This document shows positions 22,496-37,113 of a stretch of 64,000 nt of DNA, piece after piece. Each line of letters starts with the position of its first letter. The first letter of the stretch is position 1. Source of the DNA: Siphonodentalium dalli (Eukaryota > Mollusca > Scaphopoda > Gadilida > Siphonodentaliidae); NCBI GenBank assembly GCA_032622095.1, contig CP136063.1, positions 273,477,426-273,541,425 on the forward strand, in the 5' to 3' direction. A program made the translations under genes and the position numbers. The notes beneath the pieces are model-generated. The model saw only the letters and a list, made by a program, of their open reading frames with translations. It was not told the origin of the DNA and made no database searches.

Positions 22496-25280
22496 CGCTC
22501 TTTATTTTTAACATACAATGTGTAAGACTAACAATGAACGCTCTTTATTTGTAACATACCAGGAATAAGACTAACAATGAACGATCTTTATTTGTAACAT
22601 GCCATGAATATACTAACAAGGAACGCTCTTTATTTGTAACATACAATGATCAAGACTAACAATGAACGGTCTTTATTGGTAACAAACTATACATATACTA
22701 ACAATGAACGCTCTTTATGTGTAACATACCAGGAATAAGACTACCAATGGACGTTCTTTGTCGGTTACATACCAGGAATAGACTAACAATAAACGCTCTT
22801 TGTTTGTAACATACCACGAATAGACTAACAATGAACGCTCTTTATTTGTAACATACCAGGAATAAGACTAACAATGAATGATCTTTATTGGTAACATACC
22901 AGGAATAGACTAACAATGAACGCTCATTATTGGTTATTTACCAGGAGGTGACTAACAGAGAACGCTCTTTATTTGTAACATACCATGAATAAGACTAACA
23001 ATGGACGTTCTTTGTTGGTTACATACCAGGAATAGACTAACAATGAACGCTCTTTATTTGTAACATACCAGGAATAAGACTAACAATGAGCGTTCTTTAT
23101 TTGTAACATACCAGGAATAGACTAACAATGAACGCTCTTTATTTGTAACATACCAGGAATAGACTAACAATGGGTATTCTATATTGGTAACATACCAGGA
23201 GTAAGACTAACAATGAACGCTCTTTATTTATAACATACCAGGAATAGACTAACAATGAGCGTTCTTCATTTGTAACATACCAGGAGTACGACTAACAATG
23301 AACGCTCTTTATTTTTAACATACCAGGAATAGACTATATAGCAATGAGCGTTCTTTATTTGTAACATACTAGGAATAGACTAACAATGAACGCTCTTTAT
23401 TTGTAACATACCAGGAATAGACTAACAATGAACGTTCTTTATTTGTAACATACCTGGAATAAGACTAACAATGGACGTTCTTTATTTGTAACATACCAGG
23501 AATAGACTAACAATGAGCGTTCTTTATTTGTAACATACCAGGAATAATACTAGCAATGAACGTTCTGTATTTGTAACATACCAGGAATAGACTAACAATG
23601 AGCGTTCTTTATTTGTAACATACCAGGAATAAGACCAACAATGGACGTTCTTTATTTGTAACATATCAGGAATAGACTATCAATGGACACTCTTTATTTG
23701 TAACGTACCAGGAATATACTAGCAATGAACGCTCTTTGTTTGTAACATACCATGAATAGACTAGCAATGAACGCTTTTTATTTGTTACATACAAGTAATA
23801 GACTAAAAATGAGCGTTCGTTATTTGTAACATACCATGAATAGACTAACAATGAACGCTCTTTATTTGTAACATACCAGGAATAGACTAGCAATGAACGC
23901 TTTTTATGTGTAACATACCAGGAATATACTAACAATGATCGTTCGTTATTTGTAACATACCATGAATATACTAGCAATGAGCGTTCTTTATTTGTAACAT
24001 ACCAGGAATAGACTAACAATGAACGCTCTTTATTTGTAACATACCAGGAATAGACTAACAATGAGCGTTCTTTATTTGTAACATACCAGGAATAGACTAA
24101 CAATGAACGCTCTTTATTTGTAACATACCAGGAATAGACTAACAATGAGCATTCTGTGTTGGTTACATACCACGAATAAGACGAGCAATGAACGCACTTT
24201 ATTTGTAACATACCAGGAATAGATTAGCAATGAACGCTCTTTATTTGTAACATACCAGGAATAGACAAACAATGAACGCTATGTATTTGTAACATACCAG
24301 GAATAGATAGACAATTAACGCTCTTTATTTGTAACATACCAGGAATAAGACTAACAATGAACGCTCATTATTGGTATGTGAATGATCTTTATTTGTAACA
24401 TACCATGAATAAGACTAACAATGGACGTACTTTGTTGGTTACATACCAGGAATAAGACAGGCAATGAACGCTCTTTATTTGTAACATACCATGAATAAGA
24501 CTAGCAATGGACGTTCTTTGTTGGTTAAATACCAGGAATAAGACTAGCAATGAACGCTCTTTATTTGTAACATACCAGGAGTAAGACTAACAATGAACGC
24601 TCTTTATTGGTAACATACCAGGAGTAAGACTAACAATGGACGTTCTTTGTTGGTTACATACCAGGGATAAGACTAGCAATGAACGCTCTTTATTTGTAAC
24701 ATACCATGAATAAGACTAACAATGGACGTTCTTTGTTGGTTACATACCAGGAATAAGACTAGCAATGAACGCTCTTTATTTGTAACATATCAGGAGTAAG
24801 ACTAACAATGAACGCTCTTTATTTGTAACTTACCAAGAGTAAGACTAACAATGGACGTTCTTTGTTGTTTACATACCAGGGATAAGACTAGCAATGAACG
24901 CTCTTTATTTGTAACATGCAATGAATAAGACTAACAATTGACGTTTTTTGTTGGTTACATACCAGAAATAAGACTAGCAATGAACGCTCTTTATTTTTAA
25001 CATACCATGAATAAGACTAAAAATGGACGTTCTTTGTTGGTTACATACCAGGATTAAGACTAGCAATGAACGCTCTTTATTTGTAACATACAATGAGTAA
25101 GACTAACTATGAACGCGCTTTATTTGTAACATACCAGGAATAAACCAACAATGGACGTTCTTTGTTGGTTACATACCAGGAATAGATTAACAGTGAACGC
25201 TCTTTATTTGTAACATACCATGAATAAGACTAACAATGGACGTTCTTTGTTGGTTACATACCAGGAGTAAGACTATCAAT
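22496..25280 (+). repeat. Cycle segment with long run of 42-bp monomers and dimer zone
   Basis: This segment has K at 22925, the TATATAG monomer near 23334 and then mainly 42-bp monomers to about 24350. J is at 24366 and an 86-bp dimer zone spans about 24420-25280. The run of 42-bp monomers at 23666-24211 gives the longest open minus-strand frame of the window (181 codons), a 14-residue repeat that I do not regard as a gene. Only one copy of the stretch doubled at 3220-5513 is present. Confidence 0.8.
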
Positions 25281-28200
25281 GAGCGTTCTTTATTTGTAAC
25301 ATACAAGGAATAGACTAACAATGAACGCTCTTTATTAGTAACATACCAGGAATAAGACTAACAATGAGCGTTCGCTATTTGTAACATACCAGGAATAAGA
25401 CTAACAATGAGCGTTCTTTATTTGTAACATACCATGACTAAGACTGACAATGAACGGTATTTATTGGTAACATACAATGAGTAGACTTACAATGAACGCT
25501 CTTTATGTGTAACATACCAGGAATAAGACTAACAATGAACGATCTTTATTTGTAACATACCATGAATATACTAACGTGGAACGCTCTTTATTTCTAACAT
25601 ACCATGACTAATACTAACAATGAACGGTCTTATTTTTAACATACAATGAGTAAGACTAACATTGAACGCTCTGTATTTGTAACATACCAGGCATAAGACT
25701 AACAATGAACGATCTTTATTTGTAACATACCATGAATATACTAACAATGAACGCTTTTTATGTGTATCATACCAGGAATAAGACTAACAATGAACGCTCT
25801 TTATTTGTAACATACCATGAACAAGAATAACAATGGACGGTCTTTATTTGTAACATACCACGAATAGACTAACAATGAACGCTCTTCAATTGTAACATAC
25901 CAGGAATAGACTAACAATGAACGCTCTTTATTTGTAACATACCAGGAATAGACTAACAATGAACGCTCTTTATTTGTAACATACCAGGGACAGACCAACA
26001 ATTAACGCTCTTTATTTGTAATATACCATGAATAGACTAACAATGAACGTTCTTTATTTGTAACATACCATGAATAAACTAACAATGAACGTTCTTTATT
26101 TGTAACATACCAGGAATAAGACAAACAATGAACGCTCTTTATTTGTAACATACCAGGAATAGTCTTACAATGAACGCTCTTTATTTGTAACATAACATGA
26201 ATAGACTAGCAATGAACGCTCTTTATTAGTAACATACCAGGAATATAATAACAATGAATGCTCTTTATTTGTAACATACCAGGAATAGACTAACAATGAA
26301 CGCTCTTTATTTGGAACATACCATGAATAGACTAAAAATGAACGTTCTTTATTTGTAACATACCAGGAATAGAGTAACAATGAACGCTCTTTATTTGTAA
26401 CATACCAGGAATAGACTAACAATGAACGCTCTTTATTTGTAACTTACCAGGAATAGACTAACAATGAACGTTCTTTATTTGTAACATACCAGGAATAGAC
26501 TAACAATGAGCGTTCTTTATTTGTAGCATATTAGGAGTAAGACTAACAATGAAAGTTCTTTATTTTTAACATACAATGAGTCAGACTAACAATGCACGCT
26601 CTATATTTGTAACATACCAGGCATAAGACTAACAATGAACGATCTTTATTTGTAACATACCATGAATACATTAACAATGAACGCTTTTTATGTGTATCAT
26701 ACCAGGAATAAGACTAACAATGAACGCTCTTTATTTGTAACATACCATGAATAAGAATAACAATGGACGGTCTTTATTTGTAACATACCACGAATAGACT
26801 AACAATGAACGCTCTTTAATTGTAACATACCAGGAATAGACTAACAATGAACGCTCTTTATTTGTAACATACCAGGAATAGACTAACAATGAACGCTCTT
26901 TATTTGAAACATACCAGGGATAGACTAACAATTTACGCTCTTTATTTGTAATATACCATGAATAGACTAACAATGAACGTTCTTTATTTGTAACAAACCA
27001 GGAATAGACTAACTATGAGCGTTCTTTATTTGTAACATACCAGGAGTAAGACTAGCAATGAACACTCTTTATTTGTAACATACCAGGAGTAAGACTAACA
27101 ATGAGCGTTCTTTATATGTAACATACCAGTAATATACTATCTATCAACGCTCTTTATATGTAACATACCAGGAGTAAGGCTAACAATGAGCGTTCTTTAT
27201 TTTTAACATACCAGGAATAAGATTAACAATGAGCGATCTTTATTTGTAACATACCATGAATGTTCTAACAAGGAACGCTCTTTATTGGTAATATACAATG
27301 AGTAGAGTAACAATGAACGCTCTTTATGTGTAATAAACCAGGAATAAGACTAACAATGCACGATCATTATTTGTAACATACCATGAATATACTAACAAGG
27401 AACGCTCTTTATTTGTAACATACCAGGAATAGACTAACAATGAGCGTTCTTTATTGGTAACATACCAGGAGTAAGACTAACAATGAACGCTCTTTATTTA
27501 AAACATATCAGGAATAGACTAACAATGAGCGTTCTTTATTTGTAACATACACGGAGTAAGATTAACAATGAACGCTCTTTATTTGTAACAGACCAGGAAT
27601 AGACTATATAACAATGAGCGTTATTTATTTGTAACAAACCAGGAATAGACTAAAAATGAACGCTCTTTATTTTTAACATACAATGTGTAAGACTAACAAT
27701 GAACGCTCTTTATTTGTAACATACCAGGAATAAGACTAACAATGAACGATCTTTATTTGTAACATGCCATGAATATACTAACAAGGAACGCTCTTTATTT
27801 GTAACATACAATGATCAAGACTAACAATGAACGGTCTTTATTGGTAACACACAATACATAGACTAACAATGAACGCTCTTTATGTGTAACATACCAGGAA
27901 TAAGACTACCAATGGACGTTCTTTGTTGGTTACATACCAGGAATAGACTAACAATAAACGCTCTTTGTTTGTAACATACCAGGAATAGACTAACAATGAA
28001 CGCTCTTTATTTGTAACATACCAGGAATAAGACTAACAATGAATGATCTTTATTGGTAACATACCAGGAATAGACTAACAATGAACGCTCATTATTGGTT
28101 ATTTACCAGGAGGTGACTAACAGAGAACGCTCTTTATTTGTAACATACCATGAATAAGACTAACAATGGACGTTCTTTGTTGGTTACATACCAGGAATAG

Positions 28201-29560
28201 ACTAACAATGAACGCTCTTTATTTGTAACATACCAGGAATAAGACTAACAATGAGCGTTCTTTATTTGTAACATACCAGGAATAGACTAACAATGAACGC
28301 TCTTTATTTGTAACATACCAGGAATAGACTAACAATGGGCATTCTATATTGGTAACATACCAGGAGTAAGACTAACAATGAACGCTCTTTATTTATAACA
28401 TACCAGGAATAGACTAACAATGAGCATTCTGTGTTGGTTACATACCACGAATAAGACGAGCAATGAACGCACTTTATTTGTAACATACCAGGAATAGATT
28501 AGCAATGAACGCTCTTTATTTGTAACATACCAGGACTAGACTAACAATGAACGCTCTGTATTTGTAACATACCAGGAATAGATAAACAATTAACGCTCTT
28601 TATTTGTAACATACCAGGAATAAGACTAACAATGAACGCTCATTATTGGTATGTGAATGATCTTTATTTGTAACATACCATGATTAAGACTAACAATGGA
28701 CGTACTTTGTTGGTTACATACCAGGAATAAGACAGGCAATGAACGCTCTTTATTTGTAACATACCATGAATAAGACTAGCAATGGACGTTCTTTGTTGGT
28801 TAAATACCAGGAATAAGACTAGCAATGAACGCTCTTTATTTGTAACATACCAGGAGTAAGACTAACAATGAACGCTCTTTATTTGTAACATACCAGGAGT
28901 AAGACTAACAATGGACGTTCTTTGTTGGTTACATACCAGGGATAAGACTAGCAATGAACGCTCTTTATTTGTAACATACCATGAATAAGACTAACAATGG
29001 ACGTTCTTTGTTGGTTACATACCAGGAATAAGACTAGCAATGAACGCTCTTTATTTGTAACATATCAGGAGTAAGACTAACAATGAACGCTCTTTATTTG
29101 TAACTTACCAAGAGTAAGACTAACAATGGACGTTATTTGTTGTTTACATACCAGGGATAAGACTAGCAATGAACGCTCTTTATTTGTAACATGCAATGAA
29201 TAAGACTAACAATTGACGTTCTTTGTTGGTTACATACCAGAAATAAGACTAGCAATGAACGCTCTTTATTTTTAACATACCATGAATAAGACTAACAATG
29301 GACGTTCTTTGTTGGTTACATACCAGGATTAAGACTAGCAATGAACGCTCTTTATTTGTAACATACAATGAGTAAGACTAACTATGAACGCGCTTTATTT
29401 GTAACATACCAGGAATAAACCAACAATGGACGTTCTTTGTTGGTTACATACCAGGAATAGATTAACAGTGAACGCTCTTTATTTGTAACATACCATGAAT
29501 AAGACTAACAATGGACGTTCTTTGTTGGTTACATACCAGGAGTAAGACTATCAATGAGCG
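25281..29560 (+). repeat. Cycle segment parallel to 13430-17200
   Basis: It runs through TTCGCTATTT, M (26526), the CTATCTATCAAC landmark, K (28090) and J (28641), and then a dimer zone at about 28690-29550. Offset to the second 7,329-bp copy is 11,857 bp over most of its length. A single monomer repeat (GGCATAAGACTAACATTGAACG) present in that copy is absent here near 25690. Private changes include TACACGGAG near 27549 and CCAGGGACAGACC near 25984. Confidence 0.78.
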
Positions 29561-32500
29561 TTCTTTATTTGTAACATACAAGGAATAGACTAACAATGAA
29601 CGCTCTTTATTAGTAACATACCAGGAATAAGACTAACAATGAGCGTTCGCTATTTGTAACATACCAGGAATAAGACTAACAATGAGCGTTCTTTATTTGT
29701 AACATACCATGACTAAGACTGACAATGCACGGTATTTATTGGTAACATACAATGAGTAGACTTACAATGAACGCTCTTTATGTGTAACATACCAGGAATA
29801 AGACTAACAATGAACGATCTTTATTTGTAACATACCATGAATATACTAACAAGGAACGCTCTTTATTTCTAACATACCATGACTAATACTAACAATGAAC
29901 GGTCTTATTTTTAACATACAATGAGTAAGACTAACATTGAACGCTCTGTATTTGTAACATACCAGGCATAAGACTAACAATGAACGATCTTTATTTGTAG
30001 CATACCATGAATATACTAACAATGAACGCTTTTTATGTGTATCATACCAGGAATAAGACTAACAATGAACGCTCTTTATTTGTAACATACCATGAACAAG
30101 AATAACAATGGACGGTCTTTATTTGTAACATACCACGAATAGACTAACAATGAACGCTCTTCAATTGTAACATACCAGGAATAGACTAACAATGAACGCT
30201 CTTTATTTGTAACATACCAGGAATAGACTAACAATGAACGCTCTTTATTTGTAACATACCAGGGATAGACCAACAATTAACGCTCTTTATTTGTAATATA
30301 CCATGAATAGACTACCAATGAACGTTCTTTATTTGTAACATATCATGAATAAACTAACAATGAACGTTCTTTATTTGTAACATACCAGGAATAAGACAAA
30401 CAATGAACGCTCTTTATTTGTAACATACCAGGAATAGTCTTACAATGAACGCTCTTTATTTGTAACATAACATGAATAGACTAGCAATGAACGCTCTTTA
30501 TTAGTAACATACCAGGAATATAATAACAATGAATGCTCTTTATTTGTAACATACCAGAAATAGACTAACAATGAACGCTCTTTATTTGGAACATACCGTG
30601 AATAGACTAAAAATGAACGTTCTTTATTTGTAACATACCAGGAATAGAGTAACAATGAACGCTCTTTATTTGTAACATACCAGGAATAGACTAACAATGA
30701 ACGCTCTTTATTTGTAACTTACCAGGAATAGACTAACAATGAACGTTCTTTATTTGTAACATACCAGGAATAGACTAACAATGAGCGTTCTTTATTTGTA
30801 GCATATTAGGAGTAAGACTAACAATGAAAGTTCTTTATTTTTAACATACAATGAGTAAGACTAACAATGAACGCTCTATATTTGTAACATACCAGGCATA
30901 AGACTAACAATGAACGATCTTTATTTGTAACATACCATGAATATATTAACAATGAACGGTTTTTATGTGTATCATACCAGGAATAAGACTAACAATGAAC
31001 GCTCTTTATTTGTAACATACCATGAATAAGAATAACAATGGACGGTCTTTATTTGTAACATACCACGAATATACTAACAATGAACGCTCTTTAATTGTAA
31101 CATACCAGGAATAGACTAACAATGAACGCTCTTTATTTGTAACATACCAGGAATAGACTAACAATGAACGCTCTTTATTTGTAACATACCAGGGATAGAC
31201 TAACAATTTACGCTCTTTATTTGTAATATACCATGAATAGACTAACAATGAACGTTCTTTATTTGTAACAAACCAGGAATAGACTAACTATGAGCGTTCT
31301 TTATTTGTAACATACCAGGAGTAAGACTAGCAATGAACACACTTTAGTTGTAACATACCAGGAGTAAGACTAACAATGAGCGTTCTTTATATGTAACATA
31401 CCAGTAATATACTATCGATCAACGCTCTTTATATGTAACATACCAGGAGTAAGGCTAACAATGAGCGTTCTTTATTTTTAACATACCAGGAATAAGATTA
31501 ACAATGAGCGATCTTTATTTGTAACATACCATGAATTTTCTAACAAGGAACGCTCTTTATTGGTAATATACAATGAGTAGAGTAACAATGAACGCTCTTT
31601 ATGTGTAATAAACCAGGAATTAGACTAACAATGCACGATCATTATTTGTAACATACCATGAATATACTAACAATGAGCGTTCTTTATTGGTAACATACCA
31701 GGAGTAAGACTAACAAAGAACGCTCTTTATTTAAAACATATCAGGAATAGACTAACAATGAGCGTTCTTTATTTGTAACATACAAGGAGTAAGACTAACA
31801 ATGAACGCTCTTTATTTGTAACAAACCAGGAATAGACTATATAACAATGAGCGTTATTTATTTGTAACATACCAGGAGTAAGACTAACAATGAACGCTCT
31901 TTATTGGTAACATACCAGGAGTAAGACTAACAATGGACGTTCTTTGTTGGTTACATACCAGGGATAAGACTAGCAATGAACGCTCTTTATTTGTAACATA
32001 CCATGAATAAGACTAACAATGGACGTTCTTTGTTGGTTACATACCATGAATAAGACAAACAATGAACGCTCTTTATTTGTAACTTACCAAGATTAAGACT
32101 AACAATGGACGTTATTTGTTGTTTACATACCAGGGATAAGACTAGCAATGAACGCTCTTTATTTGTAACATGCAATGAATAAGACTAACAATTGACGTTC
32201 TTTGTTGGTTACATACCAGAAATAAGACTAGCAATGAACGCTCTTTATTTTTAACATACCATGAATAAGACTAACAATGGACGTTCTTTGTTGGTTACAT
32301 ACCAGGATTAAGACTAGCAATGAACGCTCTTTATTTGTAACATACAATGAGTAAGACTAACTATGAACGCGCTTTATTTGTAACATACCAGGAATAAACC
32401 AACAATGGACGTTCTTTGTTGGTTACATACCAGGAATAGATTAACAGTGAACGCTCTTTATTTGTAACATACCATGAATAAGACTAACAATGGACGTTCT

Positions 32501-33050
32501 TTGTTGGTTACATACCAGGAGTAAGACTATCAATGAGCGTTCTTTATTTGTAACATACAAGGAATAGACTAACAATGAACGCTCTTTATTAGTAACATAC
32601 CAGGAATAAGACTAACAATGAGCGTTCGCTATTTGTAACATACCAGGAATAAGACTAACAATGAGCGTTCTTTATTTGTAACATACCATGACTAAGACTG
32701 ACAATGCACGGTATTTATTGGTAACATACAATGAGTAGACTTACAATGAACGCTCTTTATGTGTAACATACCAGGAATAAGACTAACAATGAACGATCTT
32801 TATTTGTAACATACCATGAATATACTAACAAGGAACGCTCTTTATTTCTAACATACCATGACTAATACTAACAATGAACGGTCTTATTTTTAACATACAA
32901 TGAGTAAGACTAACATTGAACGCTCTGTATTTGTAACATACCAGGCATAAGACTAACAATGAACGATCTTTATTTGTAACATACCATGAATATACTAACA
33001 ATGAACGCTTTTTATGTGTATCATACCAGGAATAAGACTAACAATGAACG
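29561..33050 (+). repeat. Truncated cycle, then dimer zone and new cycle start
   Basis: The part from 29561 to about 31860 follows the preceding cycle at an offset of 4,275 bp (M at 30801). At about 31860 the sequence jumps from the TATATAAC monomer (GTTATTTATTTGTAAC) directly into an 86-bp dimer zone (about 31880-32540), skipping the K and J region. The TTCGCTATTT landmark follows near 32620. The jump keeps monomer phase, as expected for unequal exchange between misaligned monomers. Confidence 0.75.
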
Positions 33051-35044
33051 CTCTTTATTTGTAACATACCATGAACAAGAATAACAATGGACGGTCTTTA
33101 TTTGTAACATACCACGAATAGACTAACAATGAACGCTCTTCAATTGTAACATACCAGGAATAGACTAACAATGAACGCTCTTTATTTGTAACATACCAGG
33201 AATAGACTAACAATGAACGCTATTTATTTGTAACATACCAGGGATAGACCAACAATTAACGCTCTTTATTTGTAATATACCATGAATAGACTAACAATGA
33301 ACGTTCTTTATTTGTAACATACCATGAATAAACTAACAATGAACGTTCTTTATTTGTAACATACCAGGAATAAGACAAACAATGAACGCTCTTTATTTGT
33401 AACATACCAGGAATAGTCTTACAATGAACGCTCTTTATTAGTAACATAACATGAATAGACTAGCAATGAACGCTCTTTATTAGTAACATACCAGGAATAT
33501 AATAACAATGAATGCTCTTTATTTGTAACATACCAGGAATAGACTAACAATGAACGCTCTTTATTTGGAACATACCATGAATAGACTAAAAATGAACGTT
33601 CTTTATTTGTAACATACCAGGAATAGAGTAACAATGAACGCTCTTTATTTGTAACATACCAGGAATAGACTAACAATGAACGTTCTTTATTTGTAACATA
33701 CCAGGAATAGACTAACAATGAGCGTTCTTTATTTGTAGCATATTAGGAGTAAGACTAACAATGAAAGTTCTTTATTTTTAACATACAATGAGTAAGACTA
33801 ACAATGAACGCTCTATATTTGTAACATACCAGGCATAAGACTAACAATGAACGATCTTTATTTGTAACATACCCTGAATATATTAACAATGAACGCTTTT
33901 TATGTGTATCATACCAGGAATAAGACTAACAATGAACGCTCTTTATTTGTAACATACCATGAATAAGAATAACAATGGACGGTCTTTATTTGTAACATAC
34001 CACGAATAGACTAACAATGAACGCTCTTTAATTGTAACATACCAGGAATAGACTAACAATGAACGCTCTTTATTTGTAACACACCAGGAATAGACTAACA
34101 ATGAACGCTCTTTATTTGTAACATACCAGGGATAGACTAACAATTTACGCTCTTTATTTGTAATATACCATGAATAGACTAACAATGAATGTTCTTTATT
34201 TGTAACAAACCAGGAATAGACTAACTATGAGCGTTCTTTATTTGTAACATACCAGGAGTAAGACTAGCAATGAACACTCTTTATTTGTAACATACCAGGA
34301 GTAAGACTAACAATGAGCGTTCTTTATATGTAACATAACAGTAATATACTATCGATCAACGCTCTTTATATGTAACATACCAGGAGTAAGGCTAACAATG
34401 AGCGTTCTTTATTTTTAACATACCAGGAATAAGATTAACAATGAGCGATCTTTATTTGTAACATACCATGAATTTTCTAACAAGGAACGCTCTTTATTGG
34501 TAATATACAATGAGTAGAGTAACAATGAACGCTCTTTATGTGTAATAAACCAGGAATAAGACTAACAATGCACGATCATTATTTGTAACATACCATGAAT
34601 ATACTAACAATGAGCGTTATTTATTGGTAACATACCAGGAGTAAGACTAACAATGAACGCTCTTTATTTAAAACATATCAGGAATAGACTAACAATGAGC
34701 GTTCTTTATTTGTAACATACAAGGAGTAAGACTAACAATGAACGCTCTTTATTTGTAACAAACCAGGAATAGACTATATAACAATGAGCGTTATTTATTT
34801 GTAACAAACCAGGAATAGACTAACAATGAACGCTCTTTATTTTTAACATACAATGTGTAAGACTAACAATGAACGCTCTTTATTTGTAACATACCAGGAA
34901 TAAGACTAACAATGAACGATCTTTATTTGTAACATGCCATGAATATACTAACAAGGAACGCTCTTTATTTGTAACATACAATGATCAAGACTAACAATGA
35001 ACGGTCTTTATTGGTAACAAACAATACATAGACTAACAATGAAC
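33051..35044 (+). repeat. Shortened cycle 1 of 3
   Basis: This segment, with M at 33738, is followed by a copy starting near 35045; the offset is 1,995 bp before and 2,037 bp after about 33680. The 42-bp difference is one monomer, of the TTTGTAACTTACCAGG type, missing here. The cycle ends at CAATACATAGACTAAC and returns to the CCATGAACAAG monomer without passing K or J. Confidence 0.8.
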
Positions 35045-37113
35045 GCTCTTTATTTGTAACATACCATGAACAAGAATAACAATGGACGGTCTTTATTTGT
35101 AACATACCACGAATAGACTAACAATGAACGCTCTTCAATTGTAACATACCAGGAATAGACTAACAATGAACGCTCTTTATTTGTAACATACCAGGAATAG
35201 ACTAACAATGAACGCTCTTTATTTGTAACATACCCGGGATAGACCAACAATTAACGCTCTTTATTTGTAATATACCATGAATAGACTAACAATGAACGTT
35301 CTTTATTTGTAACATACCATGAATAAACTAACAATGAACGTTCTTTATTTGTAACATACCAGGAATAAGACAAACAATGAACGCTCTTTATTTGTAACAT
35401 ACCAGGAATAGTCTTACAATGAACGCTCTTTATTTGTAACATAACATGAATAGACTAGCAATGAACGCTCTTTATTAGTAACATACCAGGAATATAATAA
35501 CAATGAATGCTCTTTATTTGTAACATACCAGGAATAGACTAACAATGAACGCTCTTTATTTGGAACATACCATGAATAGACTAAAAATGAACGTTCTTTA
35601 TTTGTAACATACCAGGAATAGAGTAACAATGAACGCTCTTTATTTGTAACATACCAGGAATAGACTAACAATGAACGCTCTTTATTTGTAACTTACCAGG
35701 AATAGACTAACAATGAACGTTCTTTATTTGTAACATACCAGGAATAGACTAACAATGAGCGTTCTTTATTTGTAGCATATTAGGAGTAAGACTAACAAGG
35801 AAAGTTCTTTATTTTTAACATACAATGAGTAAGACTAACAATGAACGCTCTATATTTGTAACATACCAGGCATAAGACTAACAATGAACGATCTTTATTT
35901 GTAACATACCATGAATATATTAACAATGAACGCTTTTTATGTGTATCATACCAGGAATAAGACTAACAATGAACGCTCTTTATTTGTAACATACCATGAA
36001 TAAGAATAACAATGGACGGTCTTTATTTGTAACATACCACGAATAGACTAACAATGAACGCTCTTTAATTGTAACATACCAGGAATAGACTAACAATGAA
36101 CGCTCTTTATTTGTAACATACCAGGAATAGACTAACAATGAACGCTCTTTATTTGTAACATACCAGGGATAGACTAACAATTTACGCTCTTTATTTGTAA
36201 TATACCATGAATAGACTAACAATGAACGTTCTTTATTTGTAACAAACCAGGAATAGACTAACTATGAGCGTTCTTTATTTGTAACATACCAGGAGTAAGA
36301 CTAGCAATGAACACTCTTTATTTGTAACATACCAGGAGTAAGACTAACAATGAGCGTTCTTTATATGTAACATACCAGTAATATACTATCTATCAACGCT
36401 CTTTATATGTAACACCAGGAGTAAGGCTAACAATGAGCGTTCTTTATTTTTAACATACCAGGAATAAGATTAACAATGAGCGATCTTTATTTGTAACATA
36501 CCATGAATTTTCTAACAAGGAACGCTCTTTATTGGTAATATACAAAGAGTAGAGTAACAATGAACGCTCTTTATGTGTAATAAACCAGGAATAAGACTAA
36601 CAATGCACGATCATTATTTGTAACATACCATGAATATACTAACAAGGAACGCTCTTTATTTGTAACATACCAGGAATAGACTAACAATGAGCGTTCTTTA
36701 TTGGTAACATACCAGGAGTAAGACTAACAATGAACGCTCTTTATTTAAAACATATCAGGAATAGACTAACAATGAGCGTTCTTTATTTGTAACATACAAG
36801 GAGTAAGACTAACAATGAACGCTCTTTATTTGTAACAGACCAGGAATAGACTATATAACAATTAGCGTTATTTATTTGTAACAAACCAGGAATAGACTAA
36901 CAATGAACGCTCTTTATTTTTAACATACAATGTGTAAGACTAACAATGAACGCTCTTTATGTGTAACATACCAGGAATAAGACTAACAATGAACGATCTT
37001 TATTTGTAACATGCCATGAATATACTAACAAGGAACGCTCTTTATTTGTAACATACAATGATCAAGACTAACAATGAACGGTCTTTATTGGTAACAAACA
37101 ATACATAGACTAG
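35045..37113 (+). repeat. Shortened cycle 2 of 3
   Basis: M is at 35775. Near 36411 the usual GTAACATACC is reduced to GTAACACC, a private 2-bp deletion that changes the offset to the next cycle from 1,655 to 1,657 bp. The cycle ends at CAATACATAGACTAGC, again jumping back into an earlier part of the cycle. Confidence 0.8.

Noticed and set aside
23666-24211. A 181-codon minus-strand frame, and about 80 shorter ones (60-149 codons), as protein genes.
   Set aside because: All are the same 14-residue repeat or its frame-shifted reading. Their ends fall where a 43-bp or truncated monomer shifts the frame, starts are just the CAT in each TAACAT string, and lengths change with whole-monomer gains and losses. 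There is no unique domain, signal peptide or flanking gene structure.
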